Part shown: positions 12,452 to 24,298 of the stretch, piece by piece
Numbering within the stretch: position 1 is the first letter of the stretch
Layout: each line of letters starts with the position of its first letter
Assembly (NCBI GenBank): GCA_002917075.1
Contig: NTMA01000040.1
Location: 186,001 to 250,000 of the forward strand
DNA: 64,000 nt
Reading direction: 5' to 3'
Source: Hawksworthiomyces lignivorus
Lineage: Eukaryota > Ascomycota > Sordariomycetes > Ophiostomatales > Ophiostomataceae
Position numbers and translations under genes: made by a program
The notes under the pieces: model-generated
Database searches by the model: none
Seen by the model: the letters and a program-made list of their open reading frames with translations, nothing else
Told to the model about the DNA's origin: nothing

Positions 12452-13448
12452 GGGCCTTTGGGTTCTTGCGTTCTTTGCCTTTTCCCTCCACAGCTTTGCA
12501 TATATCTTCATTTCGCCATCTGGTTTATTTGTTAATTTGGCTGTGGATCGCATTTCTCCAAAAGCTTTAATGACGCTTTTCACATGCAAGTACAAATACT
12601 TGTATCACCACACATATACCCATAGAACATAAGTATAAGTAACCGCAATTGGACCAAATCTAGATGCACCCTAATAATACTTGTTAGCGTATTCCTATTC
12701 AGCGACTTTCGCCAGCAATCAGAAGCAATCCTAGTATGACCCACAAAGGAAATTCTTCAGGGGAGCTATACTAGTACATAGGTGCAGTGTGGAGTAATAA
12801 TAGGTACATATGCTCGGTGCTAGATTGCATGATAGCTCTCCCCGTTACAGGTGGGCTCTCTTCTTGTGCACCGTATTCCTTGGCCTCTAATTTCTCCCTA
12901 TCGTTCTCAGAATATATCGTATCACGACTATTGACTATGGGCTTCTCTTTCCAATAATAAGAAAAAGAAAGTAGAATAGAAATAGCAATTAATTATGCTT
13001 GACAATAGCAAAAAATCGTCAGTGAGAGATTCACCAGATATCCTCCCAAGCTCTTCCGACCGTGAACAATCGGAGGAAACGGCATAAGAGATCTCCAGCC
13101 TTATTTCCAAGGATCGGCCTGCCAAGCTTGTACGATCTTGTTGCGCCATGAAATAGAATGGAAAAGGATATGCTAGAAAAGGAAAAGCAAAGAATGGGGC
13201 ACATCTACGATTGCCAAACTCTTATCATCTCCCTGGCTAGCAACACGATGTGCTTAAAAAAGAGAGAAACTTGAATTCTCAAAAGTTTTAAAGTATCTGG
13301 AGACGATGTTTGGAGTACAGAATAAGCAAAACGCCATTTCGCGCCCCGTATCCCTAACATCCTAGTGCCCCAATATTCCGATGTTCCTTTGCTCCGTTGT
13401 TCTATACATAAAACATGTCTATACATCTCCACATATGCAGGAATCAGA

Positions 13449-16400
13449 TCAGTATCCAAACATGACTCCAGACCATCCTACTCCACCAGCGGGTAGATCC
13501 TCGCCGTGGTACATGAGCTGCAAGCTTTGCATGTATCCGTCGTTGGTAGGTATCTCGGCAACGGACGAGTCATAGAAAGCCGCTGATGCCATTCCCGCTG
13601 CGATGCCACCACCATCGTCTGCTCCGCCCGCAAAGGGACCGACGTGACCCACATGGTGCTGTTCCGGTAACGGCACATACGAGTGCGGGTGTTGAGATGC
13701 ACCATAGCCGAGGCTGCTGTGTGACAGCAGACCACCAACCATTACTGACTCTGCTGGTTGAGGCGTGCCAAAACTTGCCTGCACTAACAAATCCATGTTG
13801 TTGTGTTGCTGGTGCTGGTGCTGGTGCTGTGGTTCCTGTGCCGCCGAAGGTGGAAGAGGCAAAGACACATGGGCAGAACGAGGCGTCGTAGTTGCACTAG
13901 TAAGGGAGCCAGCCGCAGTGTTGGCGACACTGCTGGCGGCCGTGGCCGGGAGGCTGTGAAGCGACTGCTGTGGGTGCTGTGGATGGTGTAGATGCTGGGG
14001 GTGATGTGGTGGTGTTACTTGCGGATGCTGCGCCTGTGATAGAGAGGTTGTCGTGGCCATGCCGCCAGTCGGGGTATGCGGCGCCGGTGAGGGAAGCGAA
14101 AGCGGCGGAGGTGGGGCTGTGGTAGTATAGTGTACTGCTGTTGTCGCGGCTGATGTTGCGAGGTTGGGGGATGGATGTGGCGGCGGCAAGAGCATCGACC
14201 CGTTAAGAAGGGAGTCGTTTGTTCGCAGTTGCGGCGGCTGCCGCTGCACCTGGCCATTGCTGTTTCCGCTGCCGCTGGCGGTAATGTTAGTGTGGATATT
14301 TGGGCTCACAGATCGCGTATGTGGGCTGTCCGGCCCGAGCTGTTTGGCTAGCTGTCGTCTGTCGTCAAAAGGTGTCATAGGCGGTCCAGATCGTCCCGCA
14401 TAGCTGATCGGAGGGTGGAGAGCAGACGGTATTGGATCCTTCTACAGCTGCTGTTAGCATACTGGCAATTCTGATGAAAAGAAGAGAAACCAAGGACAAG
14501 AAGAATGAAAAGAAACAAGAAGAAACGGATGTGGGGATGGTCGTACGCCTTCTGCCATGCCGCCTTCATGCCTGCTAGACACGGCACCAATACTCTTTTG
14601 ATCCGTTGCAGCAAATACGTTGAGACTATCAAGCCACTGACGAGCTAAAGGCCAGATACTCGTACTCTGGCTCAAAATGTCCCGAGTGCGGTCGAGCATG
14701 TGCTGACCATCGCGTGTGATGGAAGCATCAGGACATACTGCGAATCCTCATTAGATTTGACATAATAAATTGTAGGTGGTGAAAAATACCGAAAACGGTC
14801 AATCTTACAATTTGGATACTTTATGAGGTAGACAGCCATCAAGCCGCAGCTGTAAACGCAGAAAATCTGGTTCGATGGAGGCTTTATATCAGTATTGACG
14901 CGTGCAGAGAGTCATCTTCGTAACGGACGGAGTAAACTGACCGCCAGCTGTGCACCCGTGCTGTCGCCTGGCTCCCTCTCTTGGACCCATAGGTCGATCT
15001 GCACGAAAAGCTCTTTCACGTTCGTAAAAAGCTCATGAGACATGGTTTTCCAAAAAGTCTGCCGCTGCTTCGCTACGCCATCTGCCAGCATCCTATTGTG
15101 TATCAGCAAAAAGCGGGTTTCATCGGCGACCAATTTTAAGGAAGAGAAAGGGAGAGGTTAGACAAGAGTGAAGGTACCTAGGAATGTATACTTTACGTAT
15201 CAAAATGTTGCATAAACGAGTGACCATGGTCACGGCAGTATAAGCCTTAATACCCAATTAGAAATACCAAGCCTGAACACGATCTACGCAGATGAGCAGG
15301 TGCAAACTTCACATACCAGGTCGTAGCCATCCGCTTTCATCTCCCTCAGTCGAGCGAGGCTCCACTGGTGCTCCTTTGGGAGATGAAGCTCCCAATCCGT
15401 CAGTTTCTGCTTTATTTTTGCAAAGTCGCTAGTGTTGTCCCAGGGATGTAGGCTCATATCATCGCGAATTGCTCTTCGCAAAACGATGCCCCAGAAATAG
15501 TGGCTCTGCATCAACGTCGCAAACAACGATCGAGTAGGAGCAGTGACGAGCTGGGGATCCTCGCGAGCCGGTGGTGTGTCTTCCAGGGCAGCGCGTATGC
15601 TGGGGATAACAGCATTGTCAAAGTCCTCCTCACTGCCCGGCAGCAACGTGCTGATATCTCGGGCGTCAAGTGATACGGGAGCCAAAGGTCCGGCGTGCAG
15701 GTTATCCTGGCCTGGGAGGTGCTGTCAGTATACAGAAAGCGGCTAGGGAAGGAGAAGCTGTATCATGAAATCTCACTGTAAAGCATCCACTGCGCATATT
15801 AGCAACCGAGCAGATAAAATCTACAGATGTAGTAAAACCCCAGGAAAGAAGAATCTAGAGCACATACTATAGTCCGCCGCGCTGACTCGGCATTTTGAAT
15901 CAAGGCTGCCGTCGGCTCCTTGAGGATGTAGGTTTCCTCGCGCTGAAGATTCATGAGGATCGCCAGGCGGAGTGCGATTCCGAGATTAATCTATCATATA
16001 TTAGAATCCTGAGAGCAGTGACAACACGAGGGATGCAAGAAGTAAATTGCATGGATGAGCTGGGGCAAGTAAATGGAGAAAGGGAAGCAGAACGCACAAA
16101 ACTGCTGTTCTTGTAGCCACTGCCCTGCTGGGCGAGACTCAAGAGGTAGAATGCCTGGCATCTTGACAGCGATGGTGGCTGATAAAGCTCAGAGAGAGCA
16201 ACACTAGAGGCCAGGTCGATAAAATGTTCGGCTGCCGCGACCGCATCACCGTGCGCAGCGACAAGCGAAGGCGTGATGCGCGCCGACACGCTGAGGATGG
16301 CGAGCAGCAAGAATACGGGAACAGACCGAGGCTGGTCGCGTAACCCTTGCACGAACGTTCGGCGCGGGAAGAAGCTGAGTTGAAAGTACTGGCGCGTAAA

Positions 16401-17271
16401 CATTGTGACACCGTCGATGATCTGCTCAAGCGGTGGCAGCAGATCCCAAAGATCCGCAGGAATGGTCACTCCCTTGATCGGATACACACCGCCGCTAATG
16501 CCACCAGCTATGGATCCAGACGGCGAGACACCATGCAGATCGCGGCTGATGCTGCTGCTACCAGAGAGCTGTTGGCGATGGGTCCTAGCGCCTTCTTTGC
16601 GAGCCTTGTCGCCTTTCATTCGCGGATGGCGATACTCGCGATCCAGGTCTGGCGTGCCGCGGGCAGGAAAGACACTGGGCGGCGAGCTTTAGTTGCAATC
16701 CCGGAAGGAAGCGCGAGAGAAAAAGACGGAGGGCAGAGAATGCCGTCGGGAGGAAGAAGGAGGCCACATCTTACCATTCATCGAGGCTGACTCCAGCAAT
16801 GCGACAGCCATCACACGGAGGCTTTGCGCCAGAGTGCACGCACTTGCTGCGCATGCGACGGCATCTAGCATGGCCTATATGAGCATTTTTATCACGATTT
16901 AAGACTGAAAACGAAAGCAAACAAGAAAAAAAGGTAAGGATCATAAAGACGGAGACGAATAAAAGAATCTATATTCATCGACCAACTGACCTGCGGCAAG
17001 CAACCGGGGCCCGGCGCTTGACGATGCGATTTGCGGCATTTGCTAGATTCGCTGACGGTGCAGAGGGATCGACAGGCGCTGCTGGATCGAGGATCGTCGA
17101 GCTTAGAGAGGGAGAAGAAGGGCTCGCACCCGGCGGCATCGAGGCGATTGGGGTAGGAGGAGAGCGGCGGTTCTGTTGCGGCTGCTGCCCGTAGACTGCC
17201 GGGCCTGCCGGTGCCGCCTCAGCAGAAAGCGGCGAGCGCTGCTGTCGACCCCCCAATGTGGATGAGGCCAT
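13449..17271 (-). CDS. Zn(II)2Cys6 transcription factor
   Basis: Eleven predicted exons join in phase to 979 residues: 17271-16991, 16864-16775, 16674-16098, 15990-15868, 15789-15777, 15711-15317, 15245-15178, 15092-14942, 14866-14809, 14737-14547 and 14441-13449. Introns are 65-126 bp. The zinc cluster spans exons 1-3 with Cys 92, 95, 102, 111, 114 and 124 (ACRRCRRMRSKC ... CDGC ... DEC); the sixth Cys exists only if intron 2 is spliced as given, which supports the model. Residues of about 205-560 form the fungal-specific transcription factor (middle homology) domain, with SVSARITPSL, NLGIALRLAI and WMLYSQDNLHAGPLAPVSL. The last 330 residues are Pro/Gln/His/Ser-rich, a likely activation region. 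Expected nuclear DNA-binding regulator of CGG-type sites; target unknown. Exon 5 is only 13 bp. Confidence 0.9.
15777..15789 (-). other. 13-bp microexon of the Zn2Cys6 gene
   Basis: Between introns of 78 bp (15790-15867) and 65 bp (15712-15776) lie 13 nt encoding W-M-L-Y plus the first base of Ser. Skipping it would shift the frame and lose a WMLYSQDNLH block that I remember as conserved in this domain. The flanking signals are GCAG upstream and GTGAGA downstream. Confidence 0.75.
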
Positions 17272-20241
17272 TGGCGCAGCCGCTTCCGGCGCGGGAGGGA
17301 CCGTTATGCAAGCGAAATCACCAAGAGGAATGGGGAGGAATGGGGAAGAAAATACAATGCGTCAAGTAAGAAGTGCAGCGACAGTTAGCTGAACAGAGTC
17401 GAAAAACATGTATTCCAGCAGCGAGTGTGACGCGTGGAGTTGAAAGGGGAACGGTTCTCGACCGTGGGCTGGCCCCAAAGCTCCTGAAGTGGAACCCCCT
17501 AAACTAGGAAACTGGATGGAGCAGAGGCTACCAATGCTATGAGTCTCCCGTGGAATTTGGGACGTGGAACAAATAGCAGAGAAGAAAAGGAATGCATCCA
17601 GAAGTCTGCGTCTTCGTCTTCTCTCTTGGATTCCTCCACCTAGGCCAGAGCAAATGTCAGATACAGTTAGACATAAGCAGAGGAGGCACGACACGAAAGG
17701 TACTAGTTGCCGGCCGGGGATTAAGTTTGGGGAGGAAAAAATCGGTCTCGCAATGCAAGGCCAAAAGTTGACATCGACGGTCACTTTTCTATCTTTTTGG
17801 GGGCAGGCAAAGAGGGAAAGGGAAAACAGGGTAGGGATCAACGGTCAGCGGGAGGACCACGGGCAGCAAAAGGCACTATTCGCTTCCGCGCACTTGGTTG
17901 GATAGCTTACACTGTCTGTGGCTGCACGGAAGGGATGGATTGGATGGGTGGGGAAGGGTGGGAATGATTAGACTGAAGAAGGGAAAAGGGGTGGGGAGCG
18001 AAGACGACAGAGGGAGGGAAGAATTGATTAATTTCGGGGGTCACTGTCCAGGTAAGAGACCTGAATTTCCCAGAGACGCACAAAACTCGTGCGCATGCAG
18101 TTGCTTCGCAGCCGATGCTGCGATATTCTCTAGCAATGCGTATGAGTGGCTCGGAAAATAATGCACAGCAAGAAAAACATTTGTCCGCTCTGCACTGCAC
18201 ACAACAAAGCAGAAGGAGCCAGTGGCCTGTAGAGAAGAGGACTAAGAGGGAGAAGAGAGATGAAGACGGAAAGAAAGGACATGGCAGGCAAGATGCCGCC
18301 GTCTCCGGGTCGTGAACAGATTACAAAGCGTACAGAGTACGCAGTACATAGTCGTATGTAGTAGGTGTATAACAGAAGCAATAACCTTGCCTCAGCTCAA
18401 ACAAGGAACATGGGGTGCAGAGAGTGGCACATCGCTTTTCCTTTTGGTTCCCCTTGTCGCTTCTCGGACCAATAAATCTTGCGTAGTACGAGAACCATCG
18501 TAGCGAAACTAGGGAGGGACACATCTCAATAGGACGGCTCCAAACGGAGAACGAGTACAACTTAGATAAAGGAAAAGCAGAGGAAGCGGTGGTTGACAGG
18601 GCCAATATTGTTATCATATATATAGTACGAAACAGTCTTAGTGCTACTGCCGCCTCTCAGGTAAAGAAAAGGAATGGTCATCCTTCAGATCAAAAGAACG
18701 CCTTCCATGTGTTCCACAGTACAAGCAAGGATAATGGAGAATTGGAGGCGATTGCAGTGGAGAGGGCGAATCCAAGACATGGCAGACGAGGCTGAGGCCA
18801 AATTCAACTTCGAATCCCCCGATTTCCAATTTCACTAAACCGACCCCCTTCTCATGCATATACTCTCCATACGCACATGACATAAAGGCCACTCGGGGAA
18901 GACCACTCGGATCGAACCGCTGTCTCAAGCAATCCTTCTTGGTTTCCGCAGACTGGATAGTCCATCGCAGCTCCCGCTTCTGTGGCACAGATTTAGTCTG
19001 CCAAAGGCACAGTCTTGCGCTTTGTGCGTTCAACGTGCACGTCGTCGTGCTCCATTTTGTGTGCTGCCACTTAAACTATCCCCTTTCTGTTATGCATAGG
19101 ACATGATTGTCGGGGCTTTCTGGCAGACAGGGCAGCGAGCCTATCGTGATCTCATGCTAGGATTAATGTGACTTTGCTCTATTCCGTCACATATTGCCAT
19201 GTACTAATACAGCTTCGATCGCCGGCGGTGTTTTTCCAGAGCGAACACATTCGGCACCAAGAACCACACTACTCGACAGGTCATAACTGCAGCTCATTCC
19301 CTCCACTGCTACGCCTGTCTGCTGCCCCCATGCTGGCCTTTTTTCATGGCTGATTCTAGATTATTACGGAGCAATATGCTAAGGTACACCAAAACATCTC
19401 GGCAAACACACACGAACAGCGTTATCCGTCTAGTGTCGCCCCCACCCTCACCCTCAGCTCCACCTCTATCACCACCACCCATGCACCCCTTTACACCGAC
19501 CAAACTTCCTAGTAATGTACTCCGTATAATATGTGTAAGCCTTCGCATTTGTAGGTTGCACTTTTAGCCTGCCGCAGGTCTCCGCTGACTCTTACTTGCT
19601 CGCATCGCAATACTCCGCGTCGCAGAATTCGAAAGCTGCACGCTCGAATTGTCCAATCCTCCGAAGATATAAAGCGTTCTGACAAACATAATACCTCTGT
19701 GTGGCCGCCGCCCCTTTTGGGGGGGAAAAAAGGCCGCCCAGCCTCCCTTGGTCACCGCTGGTCTAAACCCCCTCCCCCCGCGCGATATCTCTGCAGATAC
19801 ACAACCCATTGCTAAGGCAGCTCAGCTCCAAAAGAAGCGGACAGGGGTGAAGGGAAAAGAAAAGGGAAAAGGAACGTGCGGATGGTCCCGTTTAATGAGG
19901 GTCATCGCTGCACCCACTAGGTTCTTTCCCTCTGCTTTGTTCCACCACATCCCAGCCTAGGCGGACATGCCTTCGTGCAGTAGGCCATTTCTCATAGTAA
20001 CAATACGGTTGATGATAGATCGGGAAAATCAGAAGCTGTTGCAGCTATGTACACGTATTATAGGAAATATTATTTACCATCGAATTCTTCTTGACTTTCG
20101 TCGTACGTTGTCTATATTATTTTATGTCTCTGCATCGTAGTCACACCCTTCTACCCAAATATCTCTAGGTATCCTTCACTGGACTTACTTTTTCACTTTC
20201 CACGCCCTTCACATCCAATCATATAAGCCAGCTTTCCTACC
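17272..20241. other. divergent promoter region, Zn2Cys6 factor and P450
   Basis: About 3.0 kb between the two divergent start codons. ORFs here are short and of random composition. It contains a TACTCCGTA motif at 19518-19526, C- and G-rich low-complexity patches around 19440-19480 and 19720-19780, and a TATA-like ATATAAG about 20 bp before the P450 ATG. No RNA gene is recognised. Confidence 0.5.
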
Positions 20242-22093
20242 ATGGATTTCGCATCTGTGCCTCCTCTCCTCTCACCAACTGTCCTGGTCACGGCAGCGGC
20301 TTCTTTATTACTTTATTTACTCTATGTCACCGTCCGCTGGTCCCGTCGCCCGGCGTATCCCCTTCCTCCAGGGCCGCTGGGCCGTTTCCTAGTCGGTAAT
20401 CTCGGACAGGTCAGCGCCGACCATCCGGAAGAAGACTACATGCGATGGGGAAAGGAATTTAGTGAGTGAAACTCCGGGTCAACGACGGCGCATAACGCTT
20501 GGCTATGTACGATGGACTCACCTACCCAGATTCCGATGTCATTCATATCAAGGTCCTCGGCCAGCACATGGTCTGCCTTAATAGTGTTGAGGCGGCCAAC
20601 GAGCTGCTAGATCGCCGGGGCGCTAACTACTGCGACCGGCCACGATTCACATTATTTGAAGTGTAGGTTTGTAGATAGCTATTGGAGTCGAAGCTGGAGA
20701 GAGCAAAGCAATATGAGGGAGCAGCAGAGAGGAAAGAAAACAGAGTTAGCCGTTATCCCTATCGCTAACGCCGCTTACATAGGATGGGCTGGGGTCTCAC
20801 GCTCACATTCCTGCGCTGGGGCCCGCAGTTCAAGCTGCACCGGAGCCTTTTCCAGAAGACGTTTACGCAGTCCAACGTGAAGGTGTTCCGGCCGATCCAG
20901 CTGCACGAGGCGCGCAAGGCGGTGCGGGCGCTGCTCGCGCACCCGGAGCGCTGGGAGGAGGCCACGCTGCTGCTGACGACGAGCATCATCTTCCGCATCG
21001 CCTTCGGCCAGGAGATCACCGACGTGACGTCGCCGTACTGCGCCATGTCGGCGGCCGCCAACGACGCCACGACGAACGGCGGCATCGCAGGCACGTCGCT
21101 GGTCGACGTCTTTCCGCCGGCGCGCTTCCTGCCCGACTGGCTGAACCCGTCGCCGGCGCTGCGGCACGCGCGGCGCAGCCGCACGGCGATCCGCACGATC
21201 CACGATGTGCCGTGGGCGGCATCGCTCAAGGACATTGAGGCCGGCACGGCGCCGCCGTCCTTTATGCGGACGCACTACGAGCGGCTGCAGGAGGCCATCC
21301 GCGCGGGCCGGCCCAGCGACCTGACGGAGCGCGACATCAAGGGCGCCACGGGCGCCGTGTTCATCGCCGGCGGCAACTCGACGTGGAGCACCGTGCTGTC
21401 CAACATGCTGTTCCTGACAAAGTACCCGGTTCTGCAGCGGCAGGTGCAGGCCGAGCTCGACGAGGTCCTGGCCGCCGCCGGTCCCGCCCCGCGCCTACCC
21501 ACGTTCGACGACCGGCCCAGCCTCCCGCGCCTCGACCGCTTCATGCAGGAAGTGCTGCGCTCGCTGCCGCTCAACCCGCTTGTCATCCCGCACAAGAGCC
21601 TGCGCGAAGACGAGTACCGCGGAATGCGCATCCCCGCCGGGTCCGTGGTGTTTGCCAACACCAAGGCCATGGCGTCCAACCCGCACGTGTACCAGAATCC
21701 GGAGGTGTTCGATCCGGACCGGTACATCAGCGCCGCCGACGGCGGGCGAGGGGAGCCCTATCCCAATGGCAACTTTGGGTTCGGTCGACGCAAGTGCCCA
21801 GGCAACTTCCTGGCCATGGCCACGGTGTATATGTTCCTGGCCACGCTGCTGGCCGTCTTCGAAATCGAAAAGGTGACCGGGTCGGACGGAAAGCCGATCG
21901 AGCCCGAGCCCGGGGTGACAATCGGCTTAGGAGGGTGAGTGATGGCAACCTCGGCGGCCTCGCGCTGTGATCCTTATTCTTCTCGCCCTGCTTCCTATTT
22001 GCTAACATGCATGCCAGGCATCCGGCGTCATTCCAATGTCAGCTAAAAGTACGGAATCCGGCAATGGCCAAACTGTTGGATAGCGATTTGTAA
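20242..22093 (+). CDS. cytochrome P450 monooxygenase (E-class, fungal)
   Basis: Exons 20242-20461, 20530-20662, 20783-21934 and 22018-22093 give 526 residues; introns are 68, 120 and 83 bp. An N-terminal membrane anchor (about residues 13-32) is followed by the proline-rich hinge YPLPPGP, placing it in the ER membrane facing the cytosol. Motifs in order: I-helix AGGNST, the ExxR motif EVLR (Glu about 373), FDPDRY in the PERF region, and the heme loop FGFGRRKCPG with the axial Cys near 456. All expected catalytic landmarks are intact. Substrate is unknown; the MGWG-x-TLTFLRWG stretch places it among the large O-methylsterigmatocystin-oxidoreductase-like group. Exon 3 is very GC-rich at third positions compared with most neighbours. 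A partner reductase is not in the window. Confidence 0.93.
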
Positions 22094-22106
22094 ATATCGA
22101 CAATCG

Positions 22107-22112
22107 AATAAA
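22107..22112 (+). terminator. AATAAA polyadenylation signal candidate of P450
   Basis: Exact AATAAA beginning 14 bases after the P450 stop codon, the right position and strand for a 3' processing element. Fungal signals are degenerate, so the hexamer alone is weak evidence. Confidence 0.4.
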
Positions 22113-22127
22113 CCAACCCATAATAAC

Positions 22128-22154
22128 ATATATCATATATATATATATATATAT
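22128..22154. repeat. AT dinucleotide microsatellite
   Basis: A run of TA/AT units (tatcatatatatatatatat and on) directly downstream of the P450 gene, in the convergent spacer before the AIM11-like gene. Self-complementary, so it could form a cruciform. Confidence 0.85.
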
Positions 22155-22467
22155 GAAAGGCACGACTATCATGGCAGGGAAACGAAGGGTTGTAATGATG
22201 AAAATGGAAAATTGACACGCGTATTGAACATCATAATTCCTTAGAAGGGCATAGTAAAACGAGTAGAATGTATATTGTACTAAGACAGATCATAGTTTCG
22301 GCTTCCATGTGCTCCCCAGAACCCCCCATATTTTGTTCCACCCGCTTTTAAAGCATATCATGTCGTGAAGTTCTAGTATACATAGAGAAGAAACAGAGAG
22401 GGCTTGTAGAATACTAGGCTCTCGTATCCTTCTTCGGCTCCTAGGACGTTTGTATCTGGATCTTCCG

Positions 22468-23190
22468 TTACTTCTTCGCCGCAGATGAATCGTCCTCCTT
22501 TTTGCTGCCGCCAATCAAGCTTCCGTCTTTTTTCTTCAGCACTTTCGCTACCCACTCCTCTACTTCGCGCTCGGCCTCTTCGTCGGTCAAGCCAGCGCCG
22601 CCGCCCCGGCCGTCTAGAGTCCCACCCCTTGTGTACCGTCGTGCCATTTGCCGCAGCTCGTCCAGCGACGACACGTCCAGTGCCCAAGAAACGCCGCCGG
22701 TCAGCATGACAAAGAAGCTGACGACATTGAGGGTGGCAAGGTTGAGGGCCTCGATGGCTACGAGCGAGCCGTGCGGCGCTTCTGCATCGGCAGCGGCAGA
22801 AGAAGCGGCGCTGCGGCTGCTACTGCCGCTGGCACCGGCGCCCCCACTAGGCTGGTAGAATTTAAGCTGGGCGGCTATTTGCTTGCGAGCAACGGCACGG
22901 CGTGTGATTGTGGTGGAGAGGGCGAAGAAGGAGGCGCCAGCAAAGAAGAGGCCAAGCTGCTTGAGGGAGCGGGAAGAAAAAATGGAAGAGTCGTGAGGAG
23001 GAAGTGCTGCCGCCGTGAGAGAAGTCTGAGGCGTCCCAGTAGCCTGGAGAGAGGTTGCAGGCAGTGACGAAGATGTGGCTGAAGCAGCCGGCACTGCCGC
23101 CGTGGTAGCCGTCGCAGCAGGTGTAGAAGACTGCGCCGAGGAGTCTTGTGCCGAGGCTGGCTTCGACTTGCCAAAAAGAGAGGCGAGCAT
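22468..23190 (-). CDS. AIM11: AIM11-like mitochondrial membrane protein
   Basis: A single exon of 240 residues. The open frame extends 18 codons further upstream but begins with TTG; the first ATG is at 23190 (MLASLFGKSKP), which I take as the start. An Ala/Ser/Thr-rich variable N-terminal part precedes two hydrophobic segments. The first is SLKQLGLFFAGASFF followed by TITRRAVARKQ; the second is ALNLATLNVVSFFVMLTGG, followed by VSWALDVSSLDEL. This order and the TRRAV-x-RK and GG-x-SWA motifs match fungal Altered Inheritance of Mitochondria 11, a two-TM protein named from a yeast screen; its molecular function is unknown. The C-terminus is charged (Lys/Glu/Ser-rich). The gene converges on the P450 and diverges from the ABC1 kinase. 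Confidence 0.82.
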   Translation of the reverse strand: MLASLFGKSKPASAQDSSAQSSTPAATATTAAVPAASATSSSLPATSLQATGTPQTSLTAAALPPHDSSIFSSRSLKQLGLFFAGASFFALSTTITRRAVARKQIAAQLKFYQPSGGAGASGSSSRSAASSAAADAEAPHGSLVAIEALNLATLNVVSFFVMLTGGVSWALDVSSLDELRQMARRYTRGGTLDGRGGGAGLTDEEAEREVEEWVAKVLKKKDGSLIGGSKKEDDSSAAKK

Positions 23191-24298
23191 GGCGAGGGAG
23201 CACTCGCCTGCAATCGCAGGTAAATTAAAACACCGAGACGTCAACCGACCGACTCGAGGCGGCGACGGAGGATGCGGGTTGAGAGAAGAGCAATTGGCCT
23301 TGGCAGAGGAAGTCGCTTATTGCTGCACTTTCGAGAAGAAGCTCGTTTCCGCGATGATGGAACGTTCAAAAATTTTCCCGTTTGTAACCAGCGGCAGTGA
23401 GAGGGGGCTGATAGTCTCCAACCAGCTAAATTGGCTGGATTCTGCAGCCACTAGACGCACTGGACACCGCTTTAGATTTTGCGGGGATTAAACTTTAACT
23501 ACTCCATACATTACGGAGTAGAACCGAATACAGTGGATTAACAGAAGCAACAGCACTAATTTGAAATCGAGAATCATATGTCACGAACCATCCTCCTAAG
23601 TATCGGGTTTTTGAAGCTCAGTCTCGAACACTGGAAAAGATAAAAGAAGTTCAAGCATATCTTAGTCAGGTGCTATTAAATCAGACAGGAAATATGGTGG
23701 TTGACTCTAGTGTTGGAGATTGCAAGAGTATGAGATAGCTAGGCGATCTCTGGACTGAATTCAGCAAGACTGTGGGATAAGCCGTAGCGAAGACAAGAAT
23801 GTCATGATAGCAACAAGCTAAAAAGGAGTCGAGTCAATTAATAGGAAAAAGAATTGAGAATGAAGAAAGAGTGAAGAATGTTGAGCGGACATGTGCGGTG
23901 ACGACCTCCGTCCTAACACTTATAGCGTCTGTACCAGTATAATTCTGCCGACTGTTCCACGCCCTGACACTCTACAATATCTCCTTCAACCGGGCCTATC
24001 GGACCTAACAGTAGCCCCGCGGCGCCGCCGGGAAACACCACTTTACTTTTCCCAGGCACACTATTAGCGTCGGGAAAGGCATTTTGCAGGCGGAATTTTT
24101 ACGTCTCCGACGCCGGTTTTTGAAGTGTGAAAATCATATTTTTTTTCTATATGATGTAAGCTTCCTCTCCTTTGTTCATTCCAGTTTAATGCCTCTATGA
24201 CGGATTGATCATACCATTTTTCACGTGCATCCCTGTCACCACATCTCCTTTCATTTGGCTCGAGGGTAGGCGGCATATTTTGCTCCTGGCTGGTTGCC
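23191..24298. other. divergent promoter, AIM11-like and ABC1 kinase genes
   Basis: About 1.1 kb shared by two divergent genes for mitochondrial membrane proteins, so co-regulation is possible. It includes a 7-9-7 inverted repeat at 23499-23521 containing TACGGAGTA. No other gene is seen. Confidence 0.5.
23499..23521. repeat. short inverted repeat with TACGGAGTA
   Basis: CTACTCC at 23499-23505 and GGAGTAG at 23515-23521 are perfect complements around a 9-bp loop. A second hairpin of the same 7-9-7 geometry with the same core lies at 43180-43202. Confidence 0.7.

Larger units (their letters stand above)
10526..13448. other. promoter and leader of giant coiled-coil gene
   Basis: On the minus strand 10530-11200 is strongly pyrimidine-rich (T/C), typical of a fungal leader. 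A GTAAGC donor on the minus strand at 10748-10753 pairs with the acceptor at 10526, but that exon has an in-frame TGA just upstream and so cannot supply the start by itself. ATGs exist at 10922 and 11079 (minus). From 11079 a donor of the right phase is possible at AC|GTATGG (about 10923), but this is speculative. The remainder (11.3-13.4 kb) shows two poly-T runs and no gene. Confidence 0.45.

Noticed and set aside
20765..21970. Antisense and offset ORFs within P450 exon 3
   Set aside because: Same GC-driven shadow effect; the P450 frame carries ExxR and heme motifs.
22468..23244. Longer AIM11-like protein starting at 23244
   Set aside because: The codon at 23244 is TTG. The first ATG is at 23190 and gives a sensible N-terminus.
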